DNA from: Pseudomonadota bacterium
GTDB lineage: Bacteria > Pseudomonadota > Gammaproteobacteria > Burkholderiales > JABEVD01
Length of the DNA stretch: 56,524 nucleotides
Direction: 5' to 3'
NCBI GenBank assembly: GCA_021802655.1
Contig: JAJZRP010000002.1
Span: 1-56,524, forward strand
A program made the position numbers and the translations under genes. The notes below the pieces were generated by a model. The model made no database searches and had not been told where the DNA came from. It worked only from the letters and a program-made list of their open reading frames with translations. Of the stretch, positions 1-9,644 are shown one piece after another; positions within the stretch are counted from its first letter, which is position 1, and every line of letters begins with the position of its first letter.

Positions 1-114
1 CTTCGTCAGAACCGACGTGATCGCCGCCGTCAGCGTCGTCTTGCCGTGGTCAACGTGACCAATCGTACCTACGTTTACATGCGGCTTCGTCCGCTCAAAC
101 TTGCTCTTTGCCAT
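1..114 (-). CDS. tuf: Elongation factor Tu, N-terminal fragment (cut by window edge)
   Basis: Only the first 38 codons lie in the window. The minus strand reads [20 protein letters not shown] and continues with the P-loop VDHGKTT, the GTP-binding signature of EF-Tu, which delivers aminoacyl-tRNA to the ribosome. The ATG at 114 is preceded by AGAGGAAA at good spacing. Three tRNA genes lie upstream on the same strand, the classical tRNA-Tyr-Gly-Thr-tuf arrangement of proteobacteria, so it is probably cotranscribed from the promoter at 451-479. The rest of the gene lies left of position 1. Confidence 0.97.
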   Translation of the reverse strand, partial: MAKSKFERTKPHVNVGTIGHVDHGKTTLTAAITSVLTK

Positions 115-154
115 GATGATTTCCTCTTGACATCAAAGTTGGTACCACAAAATC

Positions 155-229
<75 letters not shown>

Positions 230-245
230 AAACCCTTTCACAAAC

Positions 246-319
246 TGGAGCGGGTGAAGGGAATCGAACCCTCGTCGTAAGCTTGGAAGGCTTCTGCTCT
301 ACCATTGAGCTACACCCGC
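246..319 (-). tRNA. tRNA-Gly (TCC anticodon)
   Basis: A 74-nt cloverleaf on the minus strand. The acceptor GCGGGTG pairs with CACCCGC and an encoded CCA follows. The anticodon loop CTTCCAA contains TCC (GGA/GGG codons) and the T-loop is GTTCGATTC. It sits 16 nt upstream of tRNA-Thr within the same tRNA-tuf unit. Confidence 0.96.
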
Positions 320-350
320 AATTCCATCCCGATCCGGAACAGATTAAATC

Positions 351-435
<85 letters not shown>

Positions 436-450
436 GGAGCGAAACCGTCT

Positions 451-479
451 ATTCTAATGAGCAACGCCCGCTTTGTCAA
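451..479 (-). promoter_or_regulatory. Sigma-70 promoter of the tRNA-tuf operon
   Basis: On the minus strand a perfect TTGACA -35 (479-474) is followed by exactly 17 nt and a TAGAAT -10 (456-451). The predicted start is a few bases before tRNA-Tyr. The match and position make this the likely strong promoter for tRNA-Tyr/Gly/Thr and tuf. Confidence 0.8.
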
Positions 480-805
480 AGTCGATTTGGGACTTATGCA
501 CCGAATCCCGCATCGAGAGCATTTTTGGCGAAATCCGCAACTTCATTTGTTGTTGTTGCAACGTGTTATCTGTCGATTGGAGAGATCGCACCTAGGGAAG
601 CCCTGAACAAGCCGCTTGTCGTGGCGGAGGGCGCAGGCTGCGTACGCGCTGACAATCGCGAGATTCTGGATATGAAAGCACCGACGACCTGTTTGGCCCG
701 ATCGAAGCGTCAATCCGTTTGATTGATGAGGAATTGCCCTTTTCACATCCCGCTCCGAGTACGGGCCGATGAAGCCGCGCGCCGCTTCCCGGCATGAAAC
801 GCTAA
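480..805. other. Gene-free intergenic stretch
   Basis: No credible gene is seen between the tRNA promoter and the end of the GGDEF-EAL gene. The short ORFs listed here have no recognisable domain and overlap in several frames. The one notable element is the IS5-end-like sequence at 596-611. Confidence 0.5.
596..611 (+). repeat. IS5-family terminal-inverted-repeat-like sequence
   Basis: GGAAGCCCTGAACAAG occurs here directly after CTAG (592-595), and again in inverted orientation at 30925-30940. It resembles the ends of IS5-family elements (GGAAG...GAACAAG), and CTAG-type 4-bp targets are typical of that family. No transposase ORF and no partner repeat are seen nearby, so at most this is a remnant. 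Confidence 0.4.
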
Positions 806-3313
806 TCAGAATACCTCATCGGCAATCGCAGTATCCAGGGTATTGAACCAGCCTTGAATGTTTTCCGCTTTCATGGGCTTGGCGATACCGTACCCCTGAG
901 CCTTGTCGCATCCCAACTGGAGCAGCATCCTGCCATGTTCGGCCGTTTCGACGCCTTCCGCGATCAGATCCAAGTTGAATATTTTCGCCAGGCTGATCAC
1001 CCCCTCGATCACGGCAAGATCTTCCCTGTCTTCGATCATGTCCCGCACGAAGCTCTGGTCTATCTTGAGAATGTCGACAGGAAGGTGCCTCAGGTAGGCG
1101 AGCGATGAATACCCCGTCCCGAAGTCGTCGAGGGAAAGCGTGACGCCGAGCGCCTTGCATTCATTCAGGACTTTCTTGACGAACTGGATATCCTGCAGAG
1201 CCGTAGTTTCCAGAACCTCCAGCTCAAGACAATGCGGCTCGAGATTCGGGTAGCGATCGATCACCTGCTTCAGCTTGGCGGGAAACGCGCCCTCGTGAAG
1301 CTGCTCGGAGGCGACATTCACGCTCACCCCGATGTCCATGCCGGCCTCCCTCCAAATCGAGACCTGGCGCAAGGCTTCGTCAAGCACCCAGTCGCCTATC
1401 CGGATGATGAGATCGGAACCTTCCGCGAAAGGCAGGAACTCGAGAGGGGAAAGCAGGCCGCGCTCGGGATGATTCCAGCGTATCAGCGCCTCCACCCCGA
1501 ACAGGCTTCCTGTCCTGAGATTCACCTTGGGCTGGTAGAAAAGGCAGAATTCATGCCTTTCGATCGCCTGCGCGATCCTGTCCCTCATCTGGAAACTCAG
1601 CCTTGCGGACTGGTCCATGTTGATGTCGAAGATGCGGCAGCAATTGCGACCGGCCTGTTTCGCCTGATACATCGCCATGTCCGCATGGCGCAAGAGCGCA
1701 TCGGCATCCGCATCGTTCTGCGGAAAAAGCGTGATGCCTATGCTGGCCGAGATCGAAACTTCGTGCCCATCCATGGGGACGGGTTTCCTGACTTCATCCA
1801 TGATCCGCGCAAGACATTGATGCATCTCGTCGAGAGAAGCAACATCAAGGAGGATCACGAACTCGTCCCCTCCCAATCTGGAAACGGTATCCCCAGCCCG
1901 GACGGAGGAAACGAAGCGCGCGGAAATCTCCATGATCAGATCGTCTCCTGCCGCATGCCCATACTGGTCGTTGATCTGCTTGAAGCCGTCCAGATCGAGA
2001 AAAAGGATGGCCAGCATGCGCCCTGTCCGCTTCGAGAAAGCCATCGCCTGGTGCATCCTGTCCCTCAAGAGCGAACGGTTGGGCAATCCAGTCAGGGAGT
2101 CGTGCCAGGCCTGCCTGGCTATTTCGGTCCGCGTCCTCAAACTCTGGATGCCGTAGGCGAGATCGTCAGACAGCTGCGACAAAAGGTCCGTCTCGGCCGC
2201 ATCGAAAGTGTTCGGCTCGGACGAATAGACATTCAACACTCCATCAGTCCTGCCCCCCATCTTCAATGGCAGGGAAATCATCGAGGCATAGCCGCGCCTC
2301 AGAGCTTCCTTGCGCCAGGGTTTGAAGCGGGGATCGAACTGCAGATTGTTGAGAATGGCAGCACTCCCAGTGCGCACGGCAATGCCGATCGGCCCGTTTC
2401 CCCACTCGTCACCACCCCAGGAAAAACGCTCCGGCTCAAGATAGCCATCGTCGAACCCTGCCTTCGCCATAGGCAATACGCTCTTCGAACCGTTCTGCTG
2501 CACATATCCCACCCAGGCAAGGCGGTACCCTCCCCGCTTGACGAGAATGCTGCAAAAATCCTGCAGCAGTTCCGATTCCAGATTGGCCCTCACCATGGTC
2601 TTGTTGCATTCGCTGATTGCCTGGAGCGCGCGATGTGCCCGCTTCAGATCCTCCTCCGAATGCTCCGCCGCCCTTTTCTTTTCCTCCAGCGACATGGCTA
2701 GCGCCTGTCTCTCGAACTGCATGCTGAGCGAATCGAAAAGGACGCGGTTCGCATTTTTCGCAAAAAAATAAAGCACGCCTGAAAAGCCTGCGAAGAGCAG
2801 CCCCAATGCGAACATGACCTTGTTTCCCCCGCCGATCATTGCGACAAAAAGGCGCAAGGCAAAAAACAGGCTTGCCGGCAGAAAAAAAGCTTTGAAGGCA
2901 GGCAGGTAGGCCGACCAGGAAGACACCGCGCCCGCCAGCATTCCGCTGACGACGAGCAGCAGATAGACTTGGTAAATGGGGGAATTCTCCGGAAAAAGAA
3001 CAACGGCGAGCCCTCCCCACAAAAATCCGGAGAATGCCGAAGTCGCAATCGAAAAGCGCCGCCAGAATTCCAACCCCTTCCAGGATGGATCCCGCGAATA
3101 GCGGTGCAGATAGTAAAACCGCACCAGCGTGAAGATCAGAATGGCGGCGCACCAAAATACGAGCTGGCCGTTGGGAACGACATCCCAGAGCACTGCCAGG
3201 GTGACAGCGGCCACCAGGATATTGACGAGATAGACTATGGTAGCGCGAGAGAAGAGTATCCTGATCTGCTCGGCCACTATGCGTTGTGCTTGATGCTCTG
3301 GAGCGTTCGACAT
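806..3313 (-). CDS. Membrane GAF-GGDEF-EAL cyclic-di-GMP enzyme
   Basis: About 835 residues. The N-terminus carries five or six hydrophobic segments (about 20-190), then a coiled coil, a GAF-type domain (about 240-395), a GGDEF domain with intact RLGGDEF and an RAGD I-site five residues before GGDEF, and an EAL domain with GVEALIRW, ELEVLE, DDFGTGYSS, KIDQSF and IAEGVET. Both cyclase and phosphodiesterase motifs are therefore intact, and net activity cannot be read from sequence. The track begins at a GTG at 3331, but the ATG at 3313 has GAGAG just upstream and is preferred. It is divergent from the phosphoketolase gene. The ligand of the membrane or GAF region is unknown. Confidence 0.9.
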   Translation of the reverse strand: MSNAPEHQAQRIVAEQIRILFSRATIVYLVNILVAAVTLAVLWDVVPNGQLVFWCAAILIFTLVRFYYLHRYSRDPSWKGLEFWRRFSIATSAFSGFLWGGLAVVLFPENSPIYQVYLLLVVSGMLAGAVSSWSAYLPAFKAFFLPASLFFALRLFVAMIGGGNKVMFALGLLFAGFSGVLYFFAKNANRVLFDSLSMQFERQALAMSLEEKKRAAEHSEEDLKRAHRALQAISECNKTMVRANLESELLQDFCSILVKRGGYRLAWVGYVQQNGSKSVLPMAKAGFDDGYLEPERFSWGGDEWGNGPIGIAVRTGSAAILNNLQFDPRFKPWRKEALRRGYASMISLPLKMGGRTDGVLNVYSSEPNTFDAAETDLLSQLSDDLAYGIQSLRTRTEIARQAWHDSLTGLPNRSLLRDRMHQAMAFSKRTGRMLAILFLDLDGFKQINDQYGHAAGDDLIMEISARFVSSVRAGDTVSRLGGDEFVILLDVASLDEMHQCLARIMDEVRKPVPMDGHEVSISASIGITLFPQNDADADALLRHADMAMYQAKQAGRNCCRIFDINMDQSARLSFQMRDRIAQAIERHEFCLFYQPKVNLRTGSLFGVEALIRWNHPERGLLSPLEFLPFAEGSDLIIRIGDWVLDEALRQVSIWREAGMDIGVSVNVASEQLHEGAFPAKLKQVIDRYPNLEPHCLELEVLETTALQDIQFVKKVLNECKALGVTLSLDDFGTGYSSLAYLRHLPVDILKIDQSFVRDMIEDREDLAVIEGVISLAKIFNLDLIAEGVETAEHGRMLLQLGCDKAQGYGIAKPMKAENIQGWFNTLDTAIADEVF

Positions 3314-3465
3314 AACTCTCGGAAATTCCACCGGGGTCGGATTTCAGCTCAAATGTGAGCGAGATTACTTTATCAGGCGCGCTTAATCAAATGATTTTTG
3401 AGCCTGTTGCTTTCGTGTCATTATTCCTAAAATGGAATGTAGCCAACCCGAGAACAGGATATCGC

Positions 3466-5823
3466 ATGAAAGCCACGCTTACCCAGGAAGAAGCGGACAA
3501 AATGAACGCCTACTGGCGCGCCGCGAATTATCTCTCCGTGGGCCAGATTTATCTCTACGACAACCCTCTCCTTAAAATTCCGCTCACGATAGATCATGTC
3601 AAACCGAGGCTTCTCGGCCATTGGGGAACGACGCCGGGGCTCAACTTCATTTACGTGCACATGAACCGGGCGATCAAAAAATACGATCTCGACATGATCT
3701 ATCTCGCAGGCCCGGGGCATGGCGGACCTGCACTGGTGGCCAACACCTATCTCGAAGGCAGCTACAGCGAGTTCTACCCGAACATTTCCCGTGACGAGGA
3801 AGGCATGAAGAAGCTTTTCAGGCAATTCTCCTTCCCCGGCGGCATCCCCAGCCATGCAGCGCCGGAAACCCCGGGATCGATCCACGAAGGGGGGGAGCTC
3901 GGCTATGCGATCTCCCATGCCTACGGCGCCGTCTTCGACAATCCCGACCTCATCGCCTGTTGCGTGGTGGGCGACGGAGAGGCCGAAACCGGCCCCATGG
4001 CCGCGTCCTGGCATTCGAACAAATTCCTCAACCCGAAAACGGACGGTGCGGTTCTGCCGATACTGCACCTCAACGGCTACAAGATCGCCAACCCCACCCT
4101 CCTGTCGCGCATTTCCCATGACGAGCTGGACAACCTGTTCAAGGGCTATGGTTACCGCCCCCATTTCGTCGAAGGGTCCGACCCCGAAGAAATGCACCGC
4201 AAAATGGCCGCAACGGTGGACGGCATCGTCTCCGAAATCAGGGCGATCCAGAAGCAGGCAAGGCAGGACGGTGTCGAATCGAGGCCCCTTTGGCCCATGA
4301 TCATATTGCGCTCCCCCAAGGGCTGGACAGGCCCCAGGGAGGTGGACGGGCTGAAGACGGAAGGCTTCTGGAGGTCCCACCAGGTTCCCTTTTCCGAAAT
4401 GAAGGAAAAACCGGAGCATGTGAAGCTGCTGGAATCCTGGATGAAGTCCTACAGGCCGGAAGAACTTTTCGACGAGACGGGAAGACTCGTCCCGGAACTC
4501 GCAGCACTCGCCCCCAAGGGCGAGAAGCGCATGGGCGCCAACCCGAAGGCGAACGGCGGGATGCTGCTCAAGGGGCTCAGGATGCCTGATTTCAGGGATT
4601 ATCGCGTCACGGTGGAAAAGCCCGGCGGGAGCATCGCCGAAGCCACCCGGGTGATGGGTTATCTGCTGCGCGACGTGATGAAGAAAAACGGCGACAACTT
4701 CCGCCTGTTCGGCCCCGACGAAACGGCATCGAACAGGCTGGGCGCGGTGCTGGATGCGAGCCCCAGAAGCTGGATGCTGGAAATTTACGACTACGACGAC
4801 CATCTCGCGAAAAACGGCCGGGTGATGGAAATCCTCTCAGAGCATACCTGCCAGGGCTGGCTGGAAGGCTACCTGCTGACCGGAAGGCATGGATTTTTCT
4901 CCTGCTACGAGGCCTTCATCCATCTCGTCGACTCCATGTTCAACCAGCACGCCAAATGGCTGAAAACGACCAGCCACGAAATCCCCTGGCGGCGCCCCAT
5001 CGCTTCGCTCAACTATCTGCTCACCTCCCATGTCTGGCGCCAGGATCACAACGGCTTCTCGCATCAGGATCCCGGGTTCATCGACCATGTGGTGAACAAG
5101 AAGTCCGACGTGATCCGGGTGTATCTCCCCCCGGATGCGAACACCCTGCTCTCGGTGACCGATCACTGCCTTAAAAGCCGCAATTACGTCAACGTCATCG
5201 TGGCCGGGAAGCAGCCCGCCCCGCAGTGGCTGGACATGGATGCGGCCATCAAGCATGTCTCTGCGGGCATCGGCATATGGGAATGGGCCTCGAACGACAG
5301 GGATGCCGAACCGGATCTGGTGATGGCCTGCTGCGGGGACGTTCCGACGCTCGAAACCCTGGCCGCTGTGGATATTTTGAGGCAATCCGCCCCTGAACTC
5401 AGGATCCGGGTCGTCAACGTGGTCGACCTCATGACCCTGCAGCCCAGGGAAGAACATCCCCACGGTTTGCCCGAAAAGGATTTTCTTTCCCTTTTCACGC
5501 CGGACAAGCCGGTCATTTTCGCCTATCACGGTTATCCCTGGCTCATTCATCGCCTCACCTACAGGCGCAAAAACAGCGCCAACATCCATGCCAGGGGCTA
5601 CAAGGAGGAGGGAACCACCACCACGCCCTTCGACATGACCGTGCTCAACGACCTGGACCGCTTCCATCTCGTCATGGATGCCATGGACAGGGTTCCCGCC
5701 CTGCACGAAAAAGCACCCCACATCAGGCAGAAAATGCGCGACAGGCTGGTCGAGCACAAAGAGTACATCGAGAAACACGGGGAAGACATGCCGGAAATCG
5801 CCGAGTGGACATGGCCCTATTGA
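3466..5823 (+). CDS. xfp: Xylulose-5-phosphate/fructose-6-phosphate phosphoketolase
   Basis: The 785-residue product matches the usual length of Xfp. This thiamine-diphosphate enzyme cleaves xylulose-5-P or fructose-6-P with phosphate to acetyl-phosphate plus glyceraldehyde-3-P or erythrose-4-P. Visible signatures are GHGGPA near residue 80, the TPP motif [10 protein letters not shown] near residue 170, and [16 protein letters not shown] near the C-terminus. The start is set at the ATG preceded by AGGAT. The longer ORF from 3355 adds 37 residues with no family counterpart. The stop overlaps the start region of the acetate kinase gene, so the two are translationally linked and together turn sugar phosphate into acetate and ATP. 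Confidence 0.95.
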   Translation: MKATLTQEEADKMNAYWRAANYLSVGQIYLYDNPLLKIPLTIDHVKPRLLGHWGTTPGLNFIYVHMNRAIKKYDLDMIYLAGPGHGGPALVANTYLEGSYSEFYPNISRDEEGMKKLFRQFSFPGGIPSHAAPETPGSIHEGGELGYAISHAYGAVFDNPDLIACCVVGDGEAETGPMAASWHSNKFLNPKTDGAVLPILHLNGYKIANPTLLSRISHDELDNLFKGYGYRPHFVEGSDPEEMHRKMAATVDGIVSEIRAIQKQARQDGVESRPLWPMIILRSPKGWTGPREVDGLKTEGFWRSHQVPFSEMKEKPEHVKLLESWMKSYRPEELFDETGRLVPELAALAPKGEKRMGANPKANGGMLLKGLRMPDFRDYRVTVEKPGGSIAEATRVMGYLLRDVMKKNGDNFRLFGPDETASNRLGAVLDASPRSWMLEIYDYDDHLAKNGRVMEILSEHTCQGWLEGYLLTGRHGFFSCYEAFIHLVDSMFNQHAKWLKTTSHEIPWRRPIASLNYLLTSHVWRQDHNGFSHQDPGFIDHVVNKKSDVIRVYLPPDANTLLSVTDHCLKSRNYVNVIVAGKQPAPQWLDMDAAIKHVSAGIGIWEWASNDRDAEPDLVMACCGDVPTLETLAAVDILRQSAPELRIRVVNVVDLMTLQPREEHPHGLPEKDFLSLFTPDKPVIFAYHGYPWLIHRLTYRRKNSANIHARGYKEEGTTTTPFDMTVLNDLDRFHLVMDAMDRVPALHEKAPHIRQKMRDRLVEHKEYIEKHGEDMPEIAEWTWPY

Positions 5824-6866
5824 ACATTCTCACGGTCAACAGCGGCTCGTCCTCCCTGAAAGCCAGCCTGTTCACAAAGGATGGCCGCAGGAATTTCAGG
5901 TACGAGCATCTAGACGGCCAGCAGGTGGCTTACGATGCGCTCATGCGGGAAATCGGGAGGGCGCCGGACATGATCGGGCATCGCATCGTGCACGGCGGCG
6001 ATATCGCCGAACCTGCAAGGCTGGTGGATGACAAGGAGAGAGCCAGGCTCGAGAGCCTGGTCCCGCTCGCCCCGCTCCACCTTCCGGGAAACCTGCTGGG
6101 GCTCGATCTTTGCTCGAATTTCGGCGTACCTCAAATAGCCTGCTTCGATACCGCCTTCCATGCGGGAATGCCTGAATTATCCAGGCGCCTTCCGATACCC
6201 GAGAAGTTCGGGCTGCGCAGATACGGCTTCCACGGCCTGAATTACGCCCATGTCGCCAAGAAGCTTCCGGAAATTCTCGGGGAAGCGGCAAAGGGCAGGA
6301 TCGTTGCAGCCCATCTGGGAAGCGGGGCGAGCCTTTGTTTGATGCAAAATCTGAAATCGATCGACACCACCATGGGTTTTTCGCCGGCAGGTGGCATCGT
6401 CATGGGCACGAGAAGCGGGGATCTCGATCCCGGGATCATGCTCGCCCTTTCCAATCATCTGGATCGAAAAGCGCTTGCGGATACCGTTTATCACGAAATG
6501 GGCCTCCTCGCCCTCTCGAACGGCGAAAGCCCGGAAATGATCGATCTTCTCGCAAGCAAAAGCCATCATGCCCGCTTCGCAGTAAACTACTTCTGCAGCT
6601 CGGTGCGCTCGGCAATCGGCGCTTTCGCCGCAAAAGCCGGAGGAATCGATGCACTCGTCTTTTCCGGCGGCATAGGGGAGCATTCCCCCGAGATTCGCAG
6701 GAAAATAACCGCCCCCCTGGAATTCCTGGGGTTCTCGCTGGATGAACATGCCAATCTTGCAGATCACCAGAACATTTCAGGGGCCGATTCCAGGCCCGTC
6801 CTTGTCATTCCGGCGGACGAGGAAATCATGATCCGCGACCTTTGCCTCGATCTCATCTCGACCTGA
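5811..6866 (+). CDS. ackA: Acetate kinase, short form, coupled to phosphoketolase
   Basis: About 351 residues, against roughly 400 in the usual family. It should transfer phosphate between acetyl-phosphate and ADP. Key motifs remain: NSGSSSLK at the N-terminus, [52 protein letters not shown] and [10 protein letters not shown], covering the Asn, Arg, Asp, His and Glu catalytic positions known from Methanosarcina AckA. The shortening seems to lie between these motifs. The ATG at 5811 lies inside the end of xfp; a GTG at 5805 is an alternative. The 3' end overlaps the convergent dCache-CheW gene by 14 nt. Confidence 0.92.
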   Translation: MALLNILTVNSGSSSLKASLFTKDGRRNFRYEHLDGQQVAYDALMREIGRAPDMIGHRIVHGGDIAEPARLVDDKERARLESLVPLAPLHLPGNLLGLDLCSNFGVPQIACFDTAFHAGMPELSRRLPIPEKFGLRRYGFHGLNYAHVAKKLPEILGEAAKGRIVAAHLGSGASLCLMQNLKSIDTTMGFSPAGGIVMGTRSGDLDPGIMLALSNHLDRKALADTVYHEMGLLALSNGESPEMIDLLASKSHHARFAVNYFCSSVRSAIGAFAAKAGGIDALVFSGGIGEHSPEIRRKITAPLEFLGFSLDEHANLADHQNISGADSRPVLVIPADEEIMIRDLCLDLIST

Positions 6867-9489
6867 CTTCGAGTTCTCCCACCAATACCCGCTCGGGAAG
6901 GATATCCCCGGAAAGATTCAGGCTGGAAAGGCGTCGCCTGATACTCTCCGCGGAGAGTATGATCAGAATGCGCTTTTCCGCATCTTCCGCATGCGGCTTG
7001 ACCAGGCTTTCAGTCAGGGATCTCGCGCCGAACATCATCTCCGGAACCGGTTCTATGCGGGAAGAGGCGATCTCCGGAATATCACCCAGTTCATCCACCA
7101 TGATGCCGAAACTCGCCCGCTGCTCAGGAACCTTGACCACCACGATCTGGCTCGATTTAGACGGAGGAGCGACGCCTTGCAAAAAATCGGAAAGATCGAA
7201 TATCGTGATGGCCTGATCCTGATACATGATGCAGCCCTTGACCCAGGCAGGCATTCCCGGGATGGGAGTGATTGGCTGGCTGTCTATGGCCTCGATCACG
7301 CAGTCCGAACGTAGACCATACCAACCGCTTCCGATATAGAAAGTGGCGATTTCTACCGTTTCCTCTCCATCCGCGCGGCGAATCGAATAATTGTCCTTTG
7401 CCATGGAGCGCAGGGAATGCCGTTCCTCCGGCGAAAGCACTTTTTCCGAAAGGGGAACGAAAACCAGCGCCACCACTTCGTTGCGATACAAGTCGATTTC
7501 GCTCTTGTATTCCCTGTAGCCAGAGGACATGCGCGACCCCACGGCATAGTAGCGCCCCCGGTACTCGATGATGTTGGCACGACCTTCGCCCTGCTCGAGG
7601 CTGAAGAATTCGCGCCCGATTTCGAGCTTCATCCCCGGCACCAGATTCTCGTCGGTGCTGGCGATGACTCGCCCGTCCCGCTCGGCGAAAATTGCGAAAG
7701 CGCCTTCGACTATCGCCCCGTTCTCGCTTCTTGGCAACGCATCCTGCAGCATCGCCGCAAACTGGGGAGTGGAATCGAACACGATGGCGACCCCTCCGAC
7801 AGAAATTCCTTTCTCCCTGATCGCAGCGGCATAAATGTAGGTATGGCGATTGCCGTAAAGATGGCTGGGCTCGAAAGAAGAAACGCAATAACTCTGGGTA
7901 TCCTGCAATCCCAGCGTCGTCCGCACCCAATCGGTCTGCAGGGTTTGCCCGACAAGATCGTTGTAGGCCGGGTTGGATACCGCCATGATTTTTGCTGCCG
8001 AGTCGAATATGATCAAGTTGGAATAGACGGTATACAATTCGTTGATGCCCTTGAGGATGCTAGCGAGGCGTTCCCGTCCATCCGCTGCTGCGCCTTTCGC
8101 GAGCACTTCGCCGAAGGCGCTGGTAAGCGCCCACCAACGGCAATCGTTGGCGCGTTCGTAAAGATTCCTGTCCATGATATCCATGGCGAGCGCGGCCATG
8201 GAAGAACAGTCGTAAAGCACCGAGGAAACCACGGTTTCATAAAGGTTGGTGGTGGACTGGCTGAAAACGTTCCTCGTCTTGACTCCAGTGCTGCCGATCT
8301 CCCAGAGCAGCACCTTGGCAAAAGAAGCATTCAGGGCATAACTGTCCCTGGAGAGCCAGACATTGCCGTTCCAGACGGCACGATTGAGCTCACGCTGGAT
8401 ACTGGCTGCGCGCACCGGAATGTCGCGCAATTCGACAGAAAACAGGGTCGTCGTCTCCAGCACCCCTTCGAGCAGGCTTTCCGGCACCTGCTCCAGTTCA
8501 TGGGCGAGCGCCATATCGAAGGCATGGTTGAGGGGAGCCAGCGCATGCCCCGTCCAGCCCGGCCCCTTGTAGCCCTGATAACCATGCGTTTCCTGGGTCG
8601 TCGCGAGATATTCCCTCCCCGCGAAGCGCACGATACTGCATTCGTCGCCGACTGCGCGCTCCACCCGGGCGCCGACGGGGAACTGATAAATGTCGCTGCT
8701 GGCGATGATGCGCCCTTCCTCATCGAGTATGGTGACCACGGTCCAGTCGTCTTCGCTGACCAGGTTCCGGAAGATGCGCAGGCATTCGTCCTGGAATCGG
8801 AAACAAAGGCAAAGCACGCCGACGGGGCGGCTGCCGTCTTCCGACATCACCCTGTAGGAGTAAATCAGCGGCGAAGCTTCTCCAGGAAGCAGGTCAGTTT
8901 CCCTGAAGGTCTCGACATACTGCCGGTCGGTCGCCAGGGAAGCCTCGATTAGGGGATCACGGGAAACCCTTCCCGTCCCTTCTCCGTCTAACTGAACCAG
9001 CACCTTGCCGTCCGGGGCCAGTAAAATGATGTTGTGATATACGGAATACTTGCGCACATATTCCCCGAAACGCGCCTTGAGGGAAGCGAGCCGCGCTGTA
9101 TCGCGGGCCGCAGAAGGATCGCGCTGGTATGCTTCGGCGTAATCGCGGATGTCCGCATCGGTGGCAAGAAAACCGATATCCGCCGTGCGCTCGAACAGGT
9201 TCCTGATCAGGATATCTATCGCGACGCGTGCATTCGACCTCAGGCTGAGCACGGCTTTCTTGCGCAGCTCCCTCGCCAACTGGTCGATCAGCACGCTGGC
9301 CAGATCATTGAAATCGGTGCGCATGACGGTGATATCCGTTCCGGCACACAGCAATTGCCCGAGCAGCGTCAGGTTGTCGTAAACGGACTGGATTTCGCGC
9401 AACTTTTCCTGATCCCAGTGCAATCCGCTCATGAATTTGGACAGGTAGCCGATATCAGTGGCCTGCTTTGCTGGTAAACGTTTCCTCAT
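6853..9489 (-). CDS. Soluble tandem dCache sensor fused to a CheW-like domain
   Basis: An 878-residue protein with no clear membrane segment or signal peptide. Two Cache-like sensor halves are seen (about 70-330 and 395-700). Each starts with a related helix (RNLFERTADI, RNLYERANDC) and contains the typical Cache turn (GRIIASSD, GRVIASTD), suggesting internal duplication. The last ~140 residues match a CheW fold (GWYGLRSDCVIEAI, VKGCIMYQDQAITIFDL). CheW domains dock onto CheA and receptors, so this may feed a cytoplasmic signal into the chemotaxis array. GGGGG precedes the ATG. The ligand is unknown. A 155-nt gap separates it from the next upstream gene, so it may have its own promoter. Confidence 0.8.
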   Translation of the reverse strand: MRKRLPAKQATDIGYLSKFMSGLHWDQEKLREIQSVYDNLTLLGQLLCAGTDITVMRTDFNDLASVLIDQLARELRKKAVLSLRSNARVAIDILIRNLFERTADIGFLATDADIRDYAEAYQRDPSAARDTARLASLKARFGEYVRKYSVYHNIILLAPDGKVLVQLDGEGTGRVSRDPLIEASLATDRQYVETFRETDLLPGEASPLIYSYRVMSEDGSRPVGVLCLCFRFQDECLRIFRNLVSEDDWTVVTILDEEGRIIASSDIYQFPVGARVERAVGDECSIVRFAGREYLATTQETHGYQGYKGPGWTGHALAPLNHAFDMALAHELEQVPESLLEGVLETTTLFSVELRDIPVRAASIQRELNRAVWNGNVWLSRDSYALNASFAKVLLWEIGSTGVKTRNVFSQSTTNLYETVVSSVLYDCSSMAALAMDIMDRNLYERANDCRWWALTSAFGEVLAKGAAADGRERLASILKGINELYTVYSNLIIFDSAAKIMAVSNPAYNDLVGQTLQTDWVRTTLGLQDTQSYCVSSFEPSHLYGNRHTYIYAAAIREKGISVGGVAIVFDSTPQFAAMLQDALPRSENGAIVEGAFAIFAERDGRVIASTDENLVPGMKLEIGREFFSLEQGEGRANIIEYRGRYYAVGSRMSSGYREYKSEIDLYRNEVVALVFVPLSEKVLSPEERHSLRSMAKDNYSIRRADGEETVEIATFYIGSGWYGLRSDCVIEAIDSQPITPIPGMPAWVKGCIMYQDQAITIFDLSDFLQGVAPPSKSSQIVVVKVPEQRASFGIMVDELGDIPEIASSRIEPVPEMMFGARSLTESLVKPHAEDAEKRILIILSAESIRRRLSSLNLSGDILPERVLVGELEVRSR

Positions 9490-9644
9490 GAGACCCCCGA
9501 TTTATTGATACAGGGCATCTCTTGCAATAGTCATGCCAGAATCATAGCCTATTGAATCTGTTCAGTTCTCGAGAAATGGCGGCCTACAATTCGCACCGGG
9601 GAAAGACTGTCGTGCATCATCTTGGTGCCCCCACATAAAGAGAT

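Noticed and set aside
1232-2701. 489-codon plus-strand ORF inside the first GGDEF-EAL gene
   Set aside because: Antisense shadow; the minus-strand frame carries complete GAF, GGDEF and EAL motifs.
3427-4803. 458-codon minus-strand ORF inside xfp
   Set aside because: It is a shadow of a high-GC coding frame; the plus strand encodes an unmistakable phosphoketolase and the antisense product has no domain.
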